DNA of 64,000 nt from CALOBA01 sp942491465 (GCA_942491465.1 CALOBA010000078.1:1-64000); one strand, 5' to 3'. Shown: positions 9,274-18,217, counted from the first letter of the stretch. The notes: a model not told the origin generated them from the letters alone. A program made the numbers and translations.

Positions 9274-9944
9274 TGGCAACAGTCGACACGCGTCCCGATG
9301 ATTTCGATAGCGAAGAGTATCGCGCGGATGCGCGCTATTGGATTGACTGGATGCTGGCGAACGGTTTTGATCAGGTACCTTTGAGCAATGACACGGCGGC
9401 GGGTCGTGTTCATGCCGAGCTGACGGCTCTGCTGCGCGATGTCGACACGCTCGATTTCCCCGTTTCGAAGCGTCGCTGGGCCAGCATCGCTTATATGGTC
9501 GGCGATGGTTCGTTGAACCATCTCAGGGCCTTTGCCGATGGGGCGCCGCGTCTATACTGGGTGCTTGGGGGAGAAGGTCTACTCAAGCCCCGACACTATC
9601 CCCGTGTGGCCGAGCTCGCCGTGGAGTGCATTGATCGTATCGAGATTGCGCTGCCAGTCCCCGCCCCCGCGAAGACGGCTCCGCTGATCGCTGAACTCAA
9701 GGCCATTGCAGGTGGGTTTTTCAATAGCACGATGCAGCTGCCGCAAGCCAAGGATGCATGGCCGGTCCTCAGGAGCGATATCGAGAACATCAACGATCAA
9801 CCCAAGCTGAGTGATCAGATGCCTGGACTGCTGATGTACGAACTGCGCATCTGGTGGCCTTTGACCGGTTATCGGAGACCGCGTAAGACGTCGCCGCGTC
9901 GGACACACTGGCCGGACTGGCTGGTGAGGTCCGGGGGGAACTGA
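9273..9944 (+). CDS. Putative immunity protein of the toxin triad
   Basis: A 223-residue soluble protein with no domain I recognise. The ATG at 9273 shares a base with the toxin stop codon (TGATG), so it is coupled to the toxin gene. An immediate-downstream small soluble gene is the usual place for an immunity protein, which is the only basis for the call. The last 25 residues (TGYRRPRKTSPRRTHWPDWL) are unusually basic and abut the GATGTC microsatellite and mfd fragment, so the natural C-terminus may have been replaced at that junction. Confidence 0.45.
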   Translation: MATVDTRPDDFDSEEYRADARYWIDWMLANGFDQVPLSNDTAAGRVHAELTALLRDVDTLDFPVSKRRWASIAYMVGDGSLNHLRAFADGAPRLYWVLGGEGLLKPRHYPRVAELAVECIDRIEIALPVPAPAKTAPLIAELKAIAGGFFNSTMQLPQAKDAWPVLRSDIENINDQPKLSDQMPGLLMYELRIWWPLTGYRRPRKTSPRRTHWPDWLVRSGGN

Positions 9945-9970
9945 TGTCTCGGGTCGAGACTTGCCCCAAC

Positions 9971-10024
9971 GATGTCGATGTCGATGTCGATGTCGATGTC
10001 GATGTCGATGTCGATGTCGATGTC
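9971..10024. repeat. Hexanucleotide microsatellite (GATGTC)9
   Basis: Nine uninterrupted copies of GATGTC lie 27 bp after the immunity-like gene and run directly into the diverged mfd fragment. An apparent Asp-Val repeat reading frame across it is an artefact of the hexamer. Confidence 0.95.
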
Positions 10025-10025
10025 G

Positions 10026-10455
10026 ATTCGAGCGCCAGCAGCTCGACCTCGCCGGCGCCGACCTGCATGGTCTTGAGCCCCAGGACGCGGCCGACGCCGT
10101 GCTCCTCGTGCACCACCGGGGCGCCCTCGTGCAGCTCGGTGAGATTGCGCACCGCCGCCTCGCCGTCGTGCTCGCGGGCCTTGCGCCGACGCTCCTGGCG
10201 CACGCGCTCGCCTTAGAGCTGGATCTCGGTGATCAGCGCCAGGGCCGGCTCGCCGGGGCCGGGGGGCAGCGGCAGCGGCTGCTCCAGCGCGGCGACGGTG
10301 ACGCCGATGGGGCATCGCCGGCGATGAAGCCGCGCCAGCCGTCGCAGGCGCTCGGGCGGATGGCGAAGCCGTGCAGGTTGTCGAGCAGCATCTCGCGCCG
10401 GCCGCTGCTCTCGGCGATGAACAGCACGCGCCCGCCGGGCTCGGCGAGGAATTGC
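10026..10455 (-). pseudogene. Diverged internal mfd fragment (third copy)
   Basis: About 430 bp align to the segment at 6674-7106 of the truncated mfd, in the same orientation. The fragment covers the region from before the RNA-polymerase-interaction domain to the start of that domain. Many substitutions, a small deletion near 10310 and an in-frame stop (TAC to TAA where the other copies encode LYGERV) show that it is non-functional. The divergence is far larger than between the two long repeats, so this piece came from another mfd allele or strain. Confidence 0.85.
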
Positions 10456-10582
10456 CATCGAGACAGTCGCAGGTCGCATCCTGTTCCGGGATCGCCGCAA
10501 GCTAGCCCCAAGTGTTCGGCAATAACAGAATGACCCGCTTCGGACCGGCGCCCGAAATCGTAGACCACTTGCATCACTGCCG

Positions 10583-10605
10583 AGACATGCCGATTCGGCA
10601 TGTCT
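10583..10605. promoter_or_regulatory. Perfect palindrome upstream of the NACHT gene
   Basis: An inverted repeat with 11-bp arms (AGACATGCCGA) and a one-base centre ends 50 bp before the proposed start of the NACHT gene. It could be an operator for a dimeric regulator or a leader hairpin. No T-tract follows, so it is not a terminator on this strand. Confidence 0.4.
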
Positions 10606-10655
10606 GCAACGCAGACCAGTGCGCAGCCATCTTTAGGAACCAAGGCCAGCCAACG

Positions 10656-13600
10656 ATGCCCATCCCCTCCCACCTTCCGGAAACCCGCCGCCTCACCGAC
10701 ATCCTGCCCGCAGGCCGCGAGGGCGGGTTGGAATTTGCCAGGATCGTCGACCTCCTGCTGTTCCATGAGGCCAGGCGCGAGAACCGCACGTTCAACCTGT
10801 TCAGCGACCGGGCCGGCGACTATGGCGCCATGGACAGCTTTGCCGACAGCGGGCTGCGGGTCATCAGCCGGGTCGGCTACCAGTACAAGTTCTATCCGTC
10901 GCCCCTCAGCAACCAGCACCGTTCCGAGATCAAGGTGGCGATCATCAAGGCGCAAGAGGCGCAACAGGGCCGGAAGCAGCGGCGTCGGCTCACCAAGCTG
11001 GTGGTGGTCACCCCCGACGATCTGACCGAATCCGGGCGCCGCGAGGGCGGCGGTGACATGACCTGGTTCGACGGGCTTTCCGCCGAGCTTGGCTGCAAGT
11101 TCGCGCTGGAGCACTGGGGGCACCGCAAACTCCAGGCCCTGTTCCTCGAGACCCCGACACTGTGCCTCTTCTACTACCCCGAGCTGGTTCCCGAGGGCGC
11201 CACGCGCCGCCGCAGCATTGACGAGATCCGCCATCGGTACGACCGCAACATTCAGGATCTCTACGGGCGTATCGAGTTCGTCGGCATGTCCGTCTACAAG
11301 CCGGAGGCCACGCGCGGGGTGCCGATGGAACACATCTACATCCCGCTGGCGACGGTCCCGGAGCAGACCGACGACCGCAACGAGGATGCGCCGCGCGAAA
11401 ACCCGCTGGAACTGCTGCACCCGCCGGGCGGTCGGCACGTCATCCTCGGCGATCCCGGATCGGGCAAATCCACCCTTCTCAAGTTCCTGACCCTGGCCGG
11501 CCGCTCCACACCGCTGCAGGAACGCTACGGCGTCCAATCCGACCGTCGCCTGCCGATTCTGGTGGTGCTGCGTCGCTACAGCGACGCCCTGAAGGATGAT
11601 CCGGACCTGTCGTTGCTGGACTACATCGTCCGCAACCTGCGCGCCGATCTGAGCCTGCCGCACCTCGATCAGGGCTTCCTGGAGTATTACCTTGAGTCGG
11701 GTGAAGCGATCCTACTATTCGACGGCATGGACGAGCTGCCGAATCCGCGGTTCAAGAAGAAGGTCCGCGATCGCGTCCATTGCCTGCTGAACACCTACCC
11801 AGGCAACACCGCAATCGTCACCTCACGCATCGTCGGCTACGAGAACCCGTACCGCTTCGACGACAAGGGCTATCGTCACCTCAAGCTCGCCCGGCTAGCC
11901 CTGCCGGAGATGGAGCGCTTCGTTGCGGACTGGTATGCGGTGCGGGTCGAGAACCCGGCCGAGCGCCGGGCCAACGTGGATGACCTGAACCGCATCCTGC
12001 GCGACACCGACCAAGAGGCGATCCGCGAGCTCGCGGCCAACCCACTGCTGCTGACCATAATTGCCTTGGTCCACCGCATCGACGCCGTGCTGCCGGATGA
12101 GCGCGTCGTCCTCTACCAGAAATGTACCGAGACCCTGCTCAACACCTGGCACACCTGGAAGTTCCGCGCCGCCGAGTTCCAAGAGCGCCGCGGCAAGATC
12201 GAGCGCCGCAACCGCGCCCGCATCGAAGCCCTCGCCCACTGGATGCACCGGCAGGCCGGGAGCACCAACGCCCGCGAACGCTCGGTGGTCCCGTTCGAGC
12301 AGGCAAGGGACTTCCTCACTGATCACATTCGCCGCCACGAGCGGCTGGAAGACCCCGACGACGCCCCGGACCTCGCCGAAGACTTCTTGGCGTTCGTCAA
12401 GTCCCGCGCGGGATTGCTGATCGAGGTCGGCGACCGCCAGTACAGCTTCGTCCACCTGACCTTCCAGGAATACCTCACGGCTACGCACCTGGCCGCGCGG
12501 ATGGAGCTCAGCGGTGCCGATGCGCTGTGGGCCGAGATCGGGCCGCTGGTGAGCGATCCGAGATGGCATGAGGTCATCCGACTTCTGATTGCGGGACTGC
12601 GCTCAGTGGACAGCCAAGCACTGCTCGTTTCTCGCCTCGTTGACCCCCGTGGTATTCGGGATGAGACCCACGTTGGGCTGCTGCTCGGCGGGCTTCTGTT
12701 GGACGGGATCGAGGCGGCGGAACTGGAACGTATCGATATCGTCGAGCGATTGTTCCGGGTTAGCGTCACCGAGACTGAGCCGCAATGGATTCAGCGAATT
12801 GTGGGCCAAATCCGAGCCTTCAAGCGCCGTAATCGTGAGCCCGACAGCTATGTCGAAGAGGGATTTCAGCGGGTTTGGCAACTTGCGTCGGAATCGGAGC
12901 GCCGTTCGTTCTTGTTGGCTGGCTTTGCCTCAGGAATACCGGAACTAAGACTTAAAGCTCTGACCGATGATGCGGTCTGTACTGACGGCTACGAGTGGCA
13001 GCGTCTTCTACTGTCATCCGAGCCCAATAATGAATGGGCCGCGACCGTTTTCAACCGTCTGGAGCATTTTTACTCGGCGCTCGCGGTTTACGCAGCAACT
13101 AATCAAAGCCTCAGCGAGATCGCGTCGTTGGCCGAGTCTGCGATACCTCCTGCGCTGCTTCCGAAGCGGGCGTTCTTGCTGAGGCTATTCCTTACCGCTG
13201 AAATTTATGGCGGAGCGCACGAATCATTCGGTCTCGCAGGTGCGCTGCTGCACGATCCGGAGCGTATTCGCATCCGCGTAGAGCCAAGAGAATTTACCTT
13301 TTATGTCTTTGAGCATACTATAGCGGAGGCTATGCTTGCGGCTAAGAAACGACAGATTGGCAAGTCTTCACCGGTAGTGAAGCTGGGTTTGAAGAACCTC
13401 TACACTCTTGCGTCGAAGAGGGTTGGAGAATTGGATGATGGGTGGCTTAGTCGAATCGAAGACATCGGTCGCGGAAACGCTTGGCCGGGCCTCCACACTC
13501 AGCTTATAGCCATTCTGCTGGAAAAGCACGGCATAAGTGAGAGTGAAAGTCGCCATCTTTGGCTCATGGCTTTGAAAGACGCGAGATTCTCGAGCGCCCT

Positions 13601-14027
13601 AACCGACCTGTTGCTGGTTGGACTGGATCTTCGGCCTAGTGATCTTTGGCGCGAGGCATTGAAGCACTGCTTCGTCCCCCGTATTTCCGAACGGCTCTGG
13701 CTCTATCGGCCTGATACGTGGGATCGGACAACAGCAATTTTCGCAGAAGGGATCGTGAGCGAAAATGACTATTTCGCTGCCGCCTGGATGCTCCTGCATG
13801 ATCTCTGGATTTATGTCGAGCACAACGATGCTGGACCAGATGAAACGCCGTTAGCTGATCTCGCGCGCTTGACTCGGAATGTCGATCACCCGGCGCTTCG
13901 AATAGCACATTGCCTACGTGATTTGGCCCACGGCCACGAAGATCAAGCGGATGATCTGGTGGCAATGGTCGGCTCCGACGATCCGGCCTATCAAGAGATA
14001 TTTCGGGGCGCCATGTGGATCGACTAG
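10656..14027 (+). CDS. NACHT-type STAND ATPase with nuclease-like N-terminus
   Basis: A 1,123-residue protein. The N-terminal 240 residues contain GYQYKFY near residue 74, which resembles the Q-x-K end of a restriction-endonuclease-like fold; an effector nuclease is plausible but unproven. A NACHT P-loop follows: Walker A GDPGSGKST (265-273) and Walker B AILLFDGMDEL (351-361), then winged-helix-like regions and a long alpha-helical C-terminal sensor of about 500 residues. The ATG at 10656 was chosen because upstream sequence in this frame does not look coding and holds a palindrome. This architecture is known from bacterial NLR-like antiphage proteins, which sense a phage component and trigger the N-terminal effector. 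It lies 54 bp before, and on the same strand as, the SIR2-HerA pair. Codon GC drops in the last third of the gene, a sign of transfer. Confidence 0.8.
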   Translation: MPIPSHLPETRRLTDILPAGREGGLEFARIVDLLLFHEARRENRTFNLFSDRAGDYGAMDSFADSGLRVISRVGYQYKFYPSPLSNQHRSEIKVAIIKAQEAQQGRKQRRRLTKLVVVTPDDLTESGRREGGGDMTWFDGLSAELGCKFALEHWGHRKLQALFLETPTLCLFYYPELVPEGATRRRSIDEIRHRYDRNIQDLYGRIEFVGMSVYKPEATRGVPMEHIYIPLATVPEQTDDRNEDAPRENPLELLHPPGGRHVILGDPGSGKSTLLKFLTLAGRSTPLQERYGVQSDRRLPILVVLRRYSDALKDDPDLSLLDYIVRNLRADLSLPHLDQGFLEYYLESGEAILLFDGMDELPNPRFKKKVRDRVHCLLNTYPGNTAIVTSRIVGYENPYRFDDKGYRHLKLARLALPEMERFVADWYAVRVENPAERRANVDDLNRILRDTDQEAIRELAANPLLLTIIALVHRIDAVLPDERVVLYQKCTETLLNTWHTWKFRAAEFQERRGKIERRNRARIEALAHWMHRQAGSTNARERSVVPFEQARDFLTDHIRRHERLEDPDDAPDLAEDFLAFVKSRAGLLIEVGDRQYSFVHLTFQEYLTATHLAARMELSGADALWAEIGPLVSDPRWHEVIRLLIAGLRSVDSQALLVSRLVDPRGIRDETHVGLLLGGLLLDGIEAAELERIDIVERLFRVSVTETEPQWIQRIVGQIRAFKRRNREPDSYVEEGFQRVWQLASESERRSFLLAGFASGIPELRLKALTDDAVCTDGYEWQRLLLSSEPNNEWAATVFNRLEHFYSALAVYAATNQSLSEIASLAESAIPPALLPKRAFLLRLFLTAEIYGGAHESFGLAGALLHDPERIRIRVEPREFTFYVFEHTIAEAMLAAKKRQIGKSSPVVKLGLKNLYTLASKRVGELDDGWLSRIEDIGRGNAWPGLHTQLIAILLEKHGISESESRHLWLMALKDARFSSALTDLLLVGLDLRPSDLWREALKHCFVPRISERLWLYRPDTWDRTTAIFAEGIVSENDYFAAAWMLLHDLWIYVEHNDAGPDETPLADLARLTRNVDHPALRIAHCLRDLAHGHEDQADDLVAMVGSDDPAYQEIFRGAMWID

Positions 14028-14081
14028 ACTGGACCAGCTGCTCATCAAGACCGAAATCCCCCCAACATCTTGGATGCAACC

Positions 14082-15245
14082 ATGGACGCCAGACCAAATG
14101 ACCTCCTCGAACAGCTCGACCGCCACCTTGCCAGCCCACACCAAAGCTGGCTGTTCGGTGCAGGCATCAGCAAGAACGCCAGCATTCCGTTGATGTTCCC
14201 GTTGACGGAACGGGTGCTGTCTCTTGAACGGGAACCCGCCCACCAGACCGTTCTCGATGCCTTGAAGGCAGAGCTACCCGAAAACGCACACGTCGAGCAC
14301 TTGCTGAGCCATCTGGGCGACTACGCGGCCCTCGCGGAACGCTCGCGCAACAAGAAGACACGCATCGCAGATGCGGAGGTTTCCCTGGCCGACCTAACCG
14401 CTGTTCATGGACAGCTCCTGACCGACATCGCCGGGATCATCCGCTGGGGCTATCAGCCTGAAACGAAAACGTCGGGCAAGGTCGGGCAAGCCATCACGAA
14501 CGTCTCAGAGCACGAGCGCTTCGTCTCTGTCCTGTTCAACACCAACCAGGCCGGCCTTCGTGAGCGACGAGGCCCCGTCCATCTGTTCACGACCAACTAC
14601 GACACCTTGCTGGAGGATGCCCTGTCACTCGCCGGCGTCTCGTGTTGGGACGGATTCAGCGGCGGCGCGGTCGCCTTTCGCCGCCATCGATTCGGGGATG
14701 CAGTCGAGACCGCGGGCCATCGCGCGATGCTGGTCAAGCTCCACGGCTCGATCGATTGGCATCAGGACGACGACGGCCATGTCTGGCGAGTCCGCGACGG
14801 CGACACCTATCCTTCAACGGCGTCCAGGGTGCTCATCTACCCGCAGGCCACCAAGTATCGGGCAACGCAGCGTGATCCGTTCGCGGCCCAGTTTGAGCTG
14901 TTGCGGCGTGCACTGAACAGTCCCAGCGACAACACCTTTGCGGTCTGCGGCTACAGCTTCGGCGACGAGCACATCAATCAGGAAATCGAGCTGGCGATGG
15001 CGCGACCGGAAAGCAGGACAACATTGCTCGCCTTCTGCATGGAGGGCTCAACCGGATTGCCCGAGACGCTCGTCCGGTGGTGCGCATCACGATGGGCAGA
15101 ACGCCTGTTCTGCATCACGGAGCGCGGCCTCTACGTCGGAGGCGAAGGGCCGCATTTCGCGCCAGATGACGGCGAGACGCACACGTGGTGGACCTTCGAC
15201 GGCGTCACAAGGCTGCTCCGCGACGGGGCCGAGGGGTTCGTGTAA
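14082..15245 (+). CDS. SIR2-like domain protein (SIR2-HerA defence system)
   Basis: A 387-residue protein with the SIR2 fold signatures: GAGIS (residues 26-30), TTNYD (169-173), KLHGSIDW (218-225) and a late GYSFGDEHIN. Defence-type SIR2 domains hydrolyse NAD+ on phage infection. The ATG at 14082 is favoured over a TTG four codons upstream. Its TAA stop overlaps the ATG of the HerA gene (TAATG), so the two are made together, as expected for the known two-component SIR2-HerA antiphage complex in which HerA forms a hexamer with SIR2 subunits. Confidence 0.88.
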   Translation: MDARPNDLLEQLDRHLASPHQSWLFGAGISKNASIPLMFPLTERVLSLEREPAHQTVLDALKAELPENAHVEHLLSHLGDYAALAERSRNKKTRIADAEVSLADLTAVHGQLLTDIAGIIRWGYQPETKTSGKVGQAITNVSEHERFVSVLFNTNQAGLRERRGPVHLFTTNYDTLLEDALSLAGVSCWDGFSGGAVAFRRHRFGDAVETAGHRAMLVKLHGSIDWHQDDDGHVWRVRDGDTYPSTASRVLIYPQATKYRATQRDPFAAQFELLRRALNSPSDNTFAVCGYSFGDEHINQEIELAMARPESRTTLLAFCMEGSTGLPETLVRWCASRWAERLFCITERGLYVGGEGPHFAPDDGETHTWWTFDGVTRLLRDGAEGFV

Positions 15246-17089
15246 TGAACGCATTCGAGCCGATCGGCGATCTGAAGTTCGGCCACATCGTCGAGGTCGC
15301 GGGAACAGCGGTGAAGGTCGAGTTGGAGGGGACGGTCTCGGAGCTGACGCGCAGCTTCGGCGGGCGCATCTATCCCATCGGCCAGATCGGCAGCGTGGTC
15401 AAGGTCCACTTCGGACGACGGCTGATCTTCGGCTTCGTCACGCTGCTGCGGATGCGCTCCGAGGAACAGATCGATGGCGAGCGCATTGCACCAGATGCGG
15501 ACCAGCGTGTCATGGAGGTCGAGCTGTTCGCCGAGGGCGGTTGGCTGGCGGGCGAGAATCGCCTGCGGCTGATCCGCGGCGTGACCACCTACCCGTTGCC
15601 CTATCAGGGTGTCTACCTGCTGACGCGGGAGGAGGCGGGCGTACTCTACCAGGCGGCCGAGGGGCAGCGTCCGGAAGGGGTCAATCCGCTCGTACCGTTC
15701 GCAACCTACGTGGGCGCCGAGGCGGTGCCCTGTCGGGCGAACATCGATCGCATGTTCGGCATGCATTGCGCGGTGCTCGGCTCCACCGGTTCCGGCAAGT
15801 CCGGGGCGGTCGCCGCCGTGCTGCACAGCGTGCTTGATCACCGGCCCGCGGAGGGGAAGGGCTGCCATCCGCGCGTTGTCATCCTCGATCCTCACGGCGA
15901 GTATGGCAGTGCCTTCGGCTCACGAGCGGTCGTCTACCGCGCCTATGATCCCATCGGCACTGACGAGGACGGCGGCAAGCCGATCCGGCTCCCGTATTGG
16001 CTGATGTCGGCGGAGGAGTTTCGCCAGTTGGTCATCGGGAAGACCGAGTTCGAGGCCACATCCCAGCACAACATCATCTACAAGGCGCTGACTCATGCGA
16101 GGATGGTGGCAGCGGGCTTGGTTGACCCGGCACCGGCCGACTACGGCCAACCGGCTCCAAGCGATGGCAGGCCGCTTGATGCCGTTCGTCCGAAGGATGG
16201 CGTCAAGCCAGAGCTTGTCAGCGCTTTCGACCGCGACAAACCTCAACCCTTCTGTCTGGACGAGCTTGCCAATCACATCGAGTATCTGCAAGCAGCACGA
16301 ATCACGAACGGCAAGACTGCACCACTTTCGGCGACCGAGTTCGGCAAGGGCTTCAAGTCGATCCTGGACAAGCTGTCGGTACTTCGGCACGACCGCCGAA
16401 TCCGTTTCCTGATGGAAAACTGGACGCAGGCCGATGCTTCGCTGAGCGACTTGCTTGCCCAATTCGTTGGCGACAGCGGAGAGGGCTCGCGCGATCTGCG
16501 GATACTCAACATCTCCCGCCTGCCCAACGAGGTTGCCGGCCCCCTTACCGCCGCGCTTGCCCGGCTGTTGTTCCAATACAAACTCTACCAGAGCCCGCAG
16601 GAGCGCCGCCGCGATCCTTTGCTGCTGGTCTGTGAAGAGGCGCACCGGTACGTCCCGGACCGGGGCGAGGCCGAATACGCCACTGCGCAGATGGCCGTCA
16701 GACGGATCGCCCGCGAGGGACGGAAATACGGGCTCGGACTGATGCTCGTGAGCCAGCGCCCCGCCGATGTGGAAAGCACGGTGATCTCCCAATGTGGTAC
16801 ATGGCTGGTCCTGCGGTTGACCAATGCGGCCGACCAGCAGCATGTCGCCCGCTTCCTGCCCGACGGCCTCTCGGGGATGACGCGGGCGCTGCCATCCCTT
16901 GCGCAGCAAGAGGCGCTGTTCGTCGGGGAAGGTGCATCCCTGCCGGCGCGGGTCAGGATCAGGGACTTGTCGACGGGGCAATTGCCGCGCTCGGCAAGCA
17001 TCCCTTTCGCCGAGGGGTGGTCCGGCTCGCCGCTTTCCCAAGTAGAGATCGAGGCCGTCTCTCGGCGAATGGACGGCTCGTCGGACTAG
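15245..17089 (+). CDS. HerA/DUF87-type ATPase partner of SIR2
   Basis: A 614-residue protein. The first 150 residues form the beta-barrel HAS-like domain. Walker A GSTGSGKS is at 179-186, Walker B RVVILDPHGEYG around 215, and a second acidic motif LLLVCEEAHRYVP near 458; together these define HerA-FtsK superfamily ATPases. It starts within the stop codon of the SIR2 gene. Its TAG stop shares a CTAG palindrome with the stop of the convergent SecB-like gene. In SIR2-HerA systems it provides the hexameric DNA-translocase scaffold. Confidence 0.88.
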   Translation: MNAFEPIGDLKFGHIVEVAGTAVKVELEGTVSELTRSFGGRIYPIGQIGSVVKVHFGRRLIFGFVTLLRMRSEEQIDGERIAPDADQRVMEVELFAEGGWLAGENRLRLIRGVTTYPLPYQGVYLLTREEAGVLYQAAEGQRPEGVNPLVPFATYVGAEAVPCRANIDRMFGMHCAVLGSTGSGKSGAVAAVLHSVLDHRPAEGKGCHPRVVILDPHGEYGSAFGSRAVVYRAYDPIGTDEDGGKPIRLPYWLMSAEEFRQLVIGKTEFEATSQHNIIYKALTHARMVAAGLVDPAPADYGQPAPSDGRPLDAVRPKDGVKPELVSAFDRDKPQPFCLDELANHIEYLQAARITNGKTAPLSATEFGKGFKSILDKLSVLRHDRRIRFLMENWTQADASLSDLLAQFVGDSGEGSRDLRILNISRLPNEVAGPLTAALARLLFQYKLYQSPQERRRDPLLLVCEEAHRYVPDRGEAEYATAQMAVRRIAREGRKYGLGLMLVSQRPADVESTVISQCGTWLVLRLTNAADQQHVARFLPDGLSGMTRALPSLAQQEALFVGEGASLPARVRIRDLSTGQLPRSASIPFAEGWSGSPLSQVEIEAVSRRMDGSSD

Positions 17090-17592
17090 CCGTTCGTCTC
17101 GCGCTCGGGTCCGGAGTCGCCGCCATTGTCGGCAAACTGGACCATCGGCAACACCAGCTTGGGTAGGTGCATGCGCAGACACTGATTGCTGAGCAGCTCG
17201 CGCCAGTATGGCCAGACGTGATAGCTGGCGTTGCTTAGCGAGAAGGCGTCGATGGCGGTCCGGTCCAACGCCACCTGCATGCGATATTCCGCGACGAACT
17301 CGGCTTCGACGAGCGCCCGAACGGCTGCGTCTTCATCTTGTTCGTCTGGATCGATCCAGCGCACGCCCAAGCGCACGAATACCCGCAGGAGTCGATGCCC
17401 GTCTTCGAGCTCGGCGACCTGTGCCTGGCGGACGACATGCATACGCTGGACGTGCAAGCCGAGCAGGTCTTGGGCGTACTTCGGATCGAAATCACCCAGG
17501 AATCTGGCGATCTGATCGCGAACGTAGATATCGTGAAGCTTGAGGTTGTCGATCGCCAATTGCAGATTGTCGCTAGCCATAGCTGCATTCAT
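17086..17592 (-). CDS. SecB-like chaperone of a toxin-antitoxin-chaperone system
   Basis: A 168-residue protein. Its C-terminal half contains the SecB-family block SNASYHVWPYWRELLSNQCL followed by MHLPKLVLPMVQFA. The N-terminal half has the QIARFLGDFDPKY region seen in SecB-like TA chaperones. The ATG at 17592 has a GGAG 8-10 bases upstream and overlaps the antitoxin gene by 20 bp. In TAC systems the chaperone protects the antitoxin through a C-terminal addiction tail. This is the last gene of a toxin-antitoxin-chaperone operon, convergent with HerA. Confidence 0.82.
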   Translation of the reverse strand: MNAAMASDNLQLAIDNLKLHDIYVRDQIARFLGDFDPKYAQDLLGLHVQRMHVVRQAQVAELEDGHRLLRVFVRLGVRWIDPDEQDEDAAVRALVEAEFVAEYRMQVALDRTAIDAFSLSNASYHVWPYWRELLSNQCLRMHLPKLVLPMVQFADNGGDSGPERETNG

Positions 17593-18178
17593 CAAGCCGC
17601 TGCTCCGATACATCCACGTCGGCGTAGTCGGCGTGCGACCGAGTCATCGGGGTCGAGCTGGAGACAGTGCTCAGCTTGAGCGGCGCCTGTCCCCGACGAT
17701 CTTCCACTGGCGCAATCCAATCGCCGGCATCCTGCCAATCCGCGGCAACCAACGCGGGCTCCATGCCGGCTTGCCGAATCAGTCTGGCAGCGACGCCGGG
17801 AATCTCCGACGCCACGCGCAGCAGCTTGTCCATCGCGATGGATTGGGCGACGTCGTCCGCCTCGTACTTCGAGAACGCCACCGGCCCGCCGCCGAACACC
17901 CGCGCGGCCTGCTCTTGGGACAGGTTCAGCTGCCTGCGGCGACGCCGTACCTCGGCACCGGTCAGCAGCCCATCCACACGTTTCTTGAAGGCGACCATGG
18001 CCCGCTTGTTCGCCCGTAGCTGGGCGGCGTCGGATTGTTCGCTCCCACAGGCGGAGCAGATGGAGTAATCAAGCGCCAAGTCGGCATCGCTGCCCTTGTA
18101 TTCGACGTGCTCGGTGACCTGATGAGGCACAAGCGCGCCTTCGCCACAGATCGGGCACATACCGCTTTTCTCATTCAT
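17573..18178 (-). CDS. MqsA-type antitoxin with zinc domain, HTH and C-terminal tail
   Basis: A 201-residue protein. An N-terminal zinc domain carries CPICG (8-12) and CSACG (near 41). An Xre-type HTH follows at about 75-130 (LTGAEVRRRRRQLNLSQEQA, VAFSKYEADDVAQS). A 50-residue low-complexity tail ending DVDVSEQRLDECSYG is absent from two-component MqsA proteins and is a likely chaperone-addiction segment. It is expected to neutralise the MqsR-like toxin and to repress the operon by binding its promoter palindrome. The gene overlaps the downstream SecB-like gene and follows the toxin gene by 39 bp. Confidence 0.85.
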   Translation of the reverse strand: MNEKSGMCPICGEGALVPHQVTEHVEYKGSDADLALDYSICSACGSEQSDAAQLRANKRAMVAFKKRVDGLLTGAEVRRRRRQLNLSQEQAARVFGGGPVAFSKYEADDVAQSIAMDKLLRVASEIPGVAARLIRQAGMEPALVAADWQDAGDWIAPVEDRRGQAPLKLSTVSSSTPMTRSHADYADVDVSEQRLDECSYG

Positions 18179-18217
18179 TGCATTAAACTTTATTTGTTAA
18201 TCTCTATTGGGGCGCTA

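Noticed and set aside
9971..10024. Short regular repeats considered as a CRISPR array
   Set aside because: The units are contiguous hexamers without spacers, and no cas gene is present in the window.
9944..10216. Open frame with an Asp-Val repeat followed by Ser-rich sequence
   Set aside because: It is the translation of the GATGTC microsatellite and the antisense of the mfd fragment.
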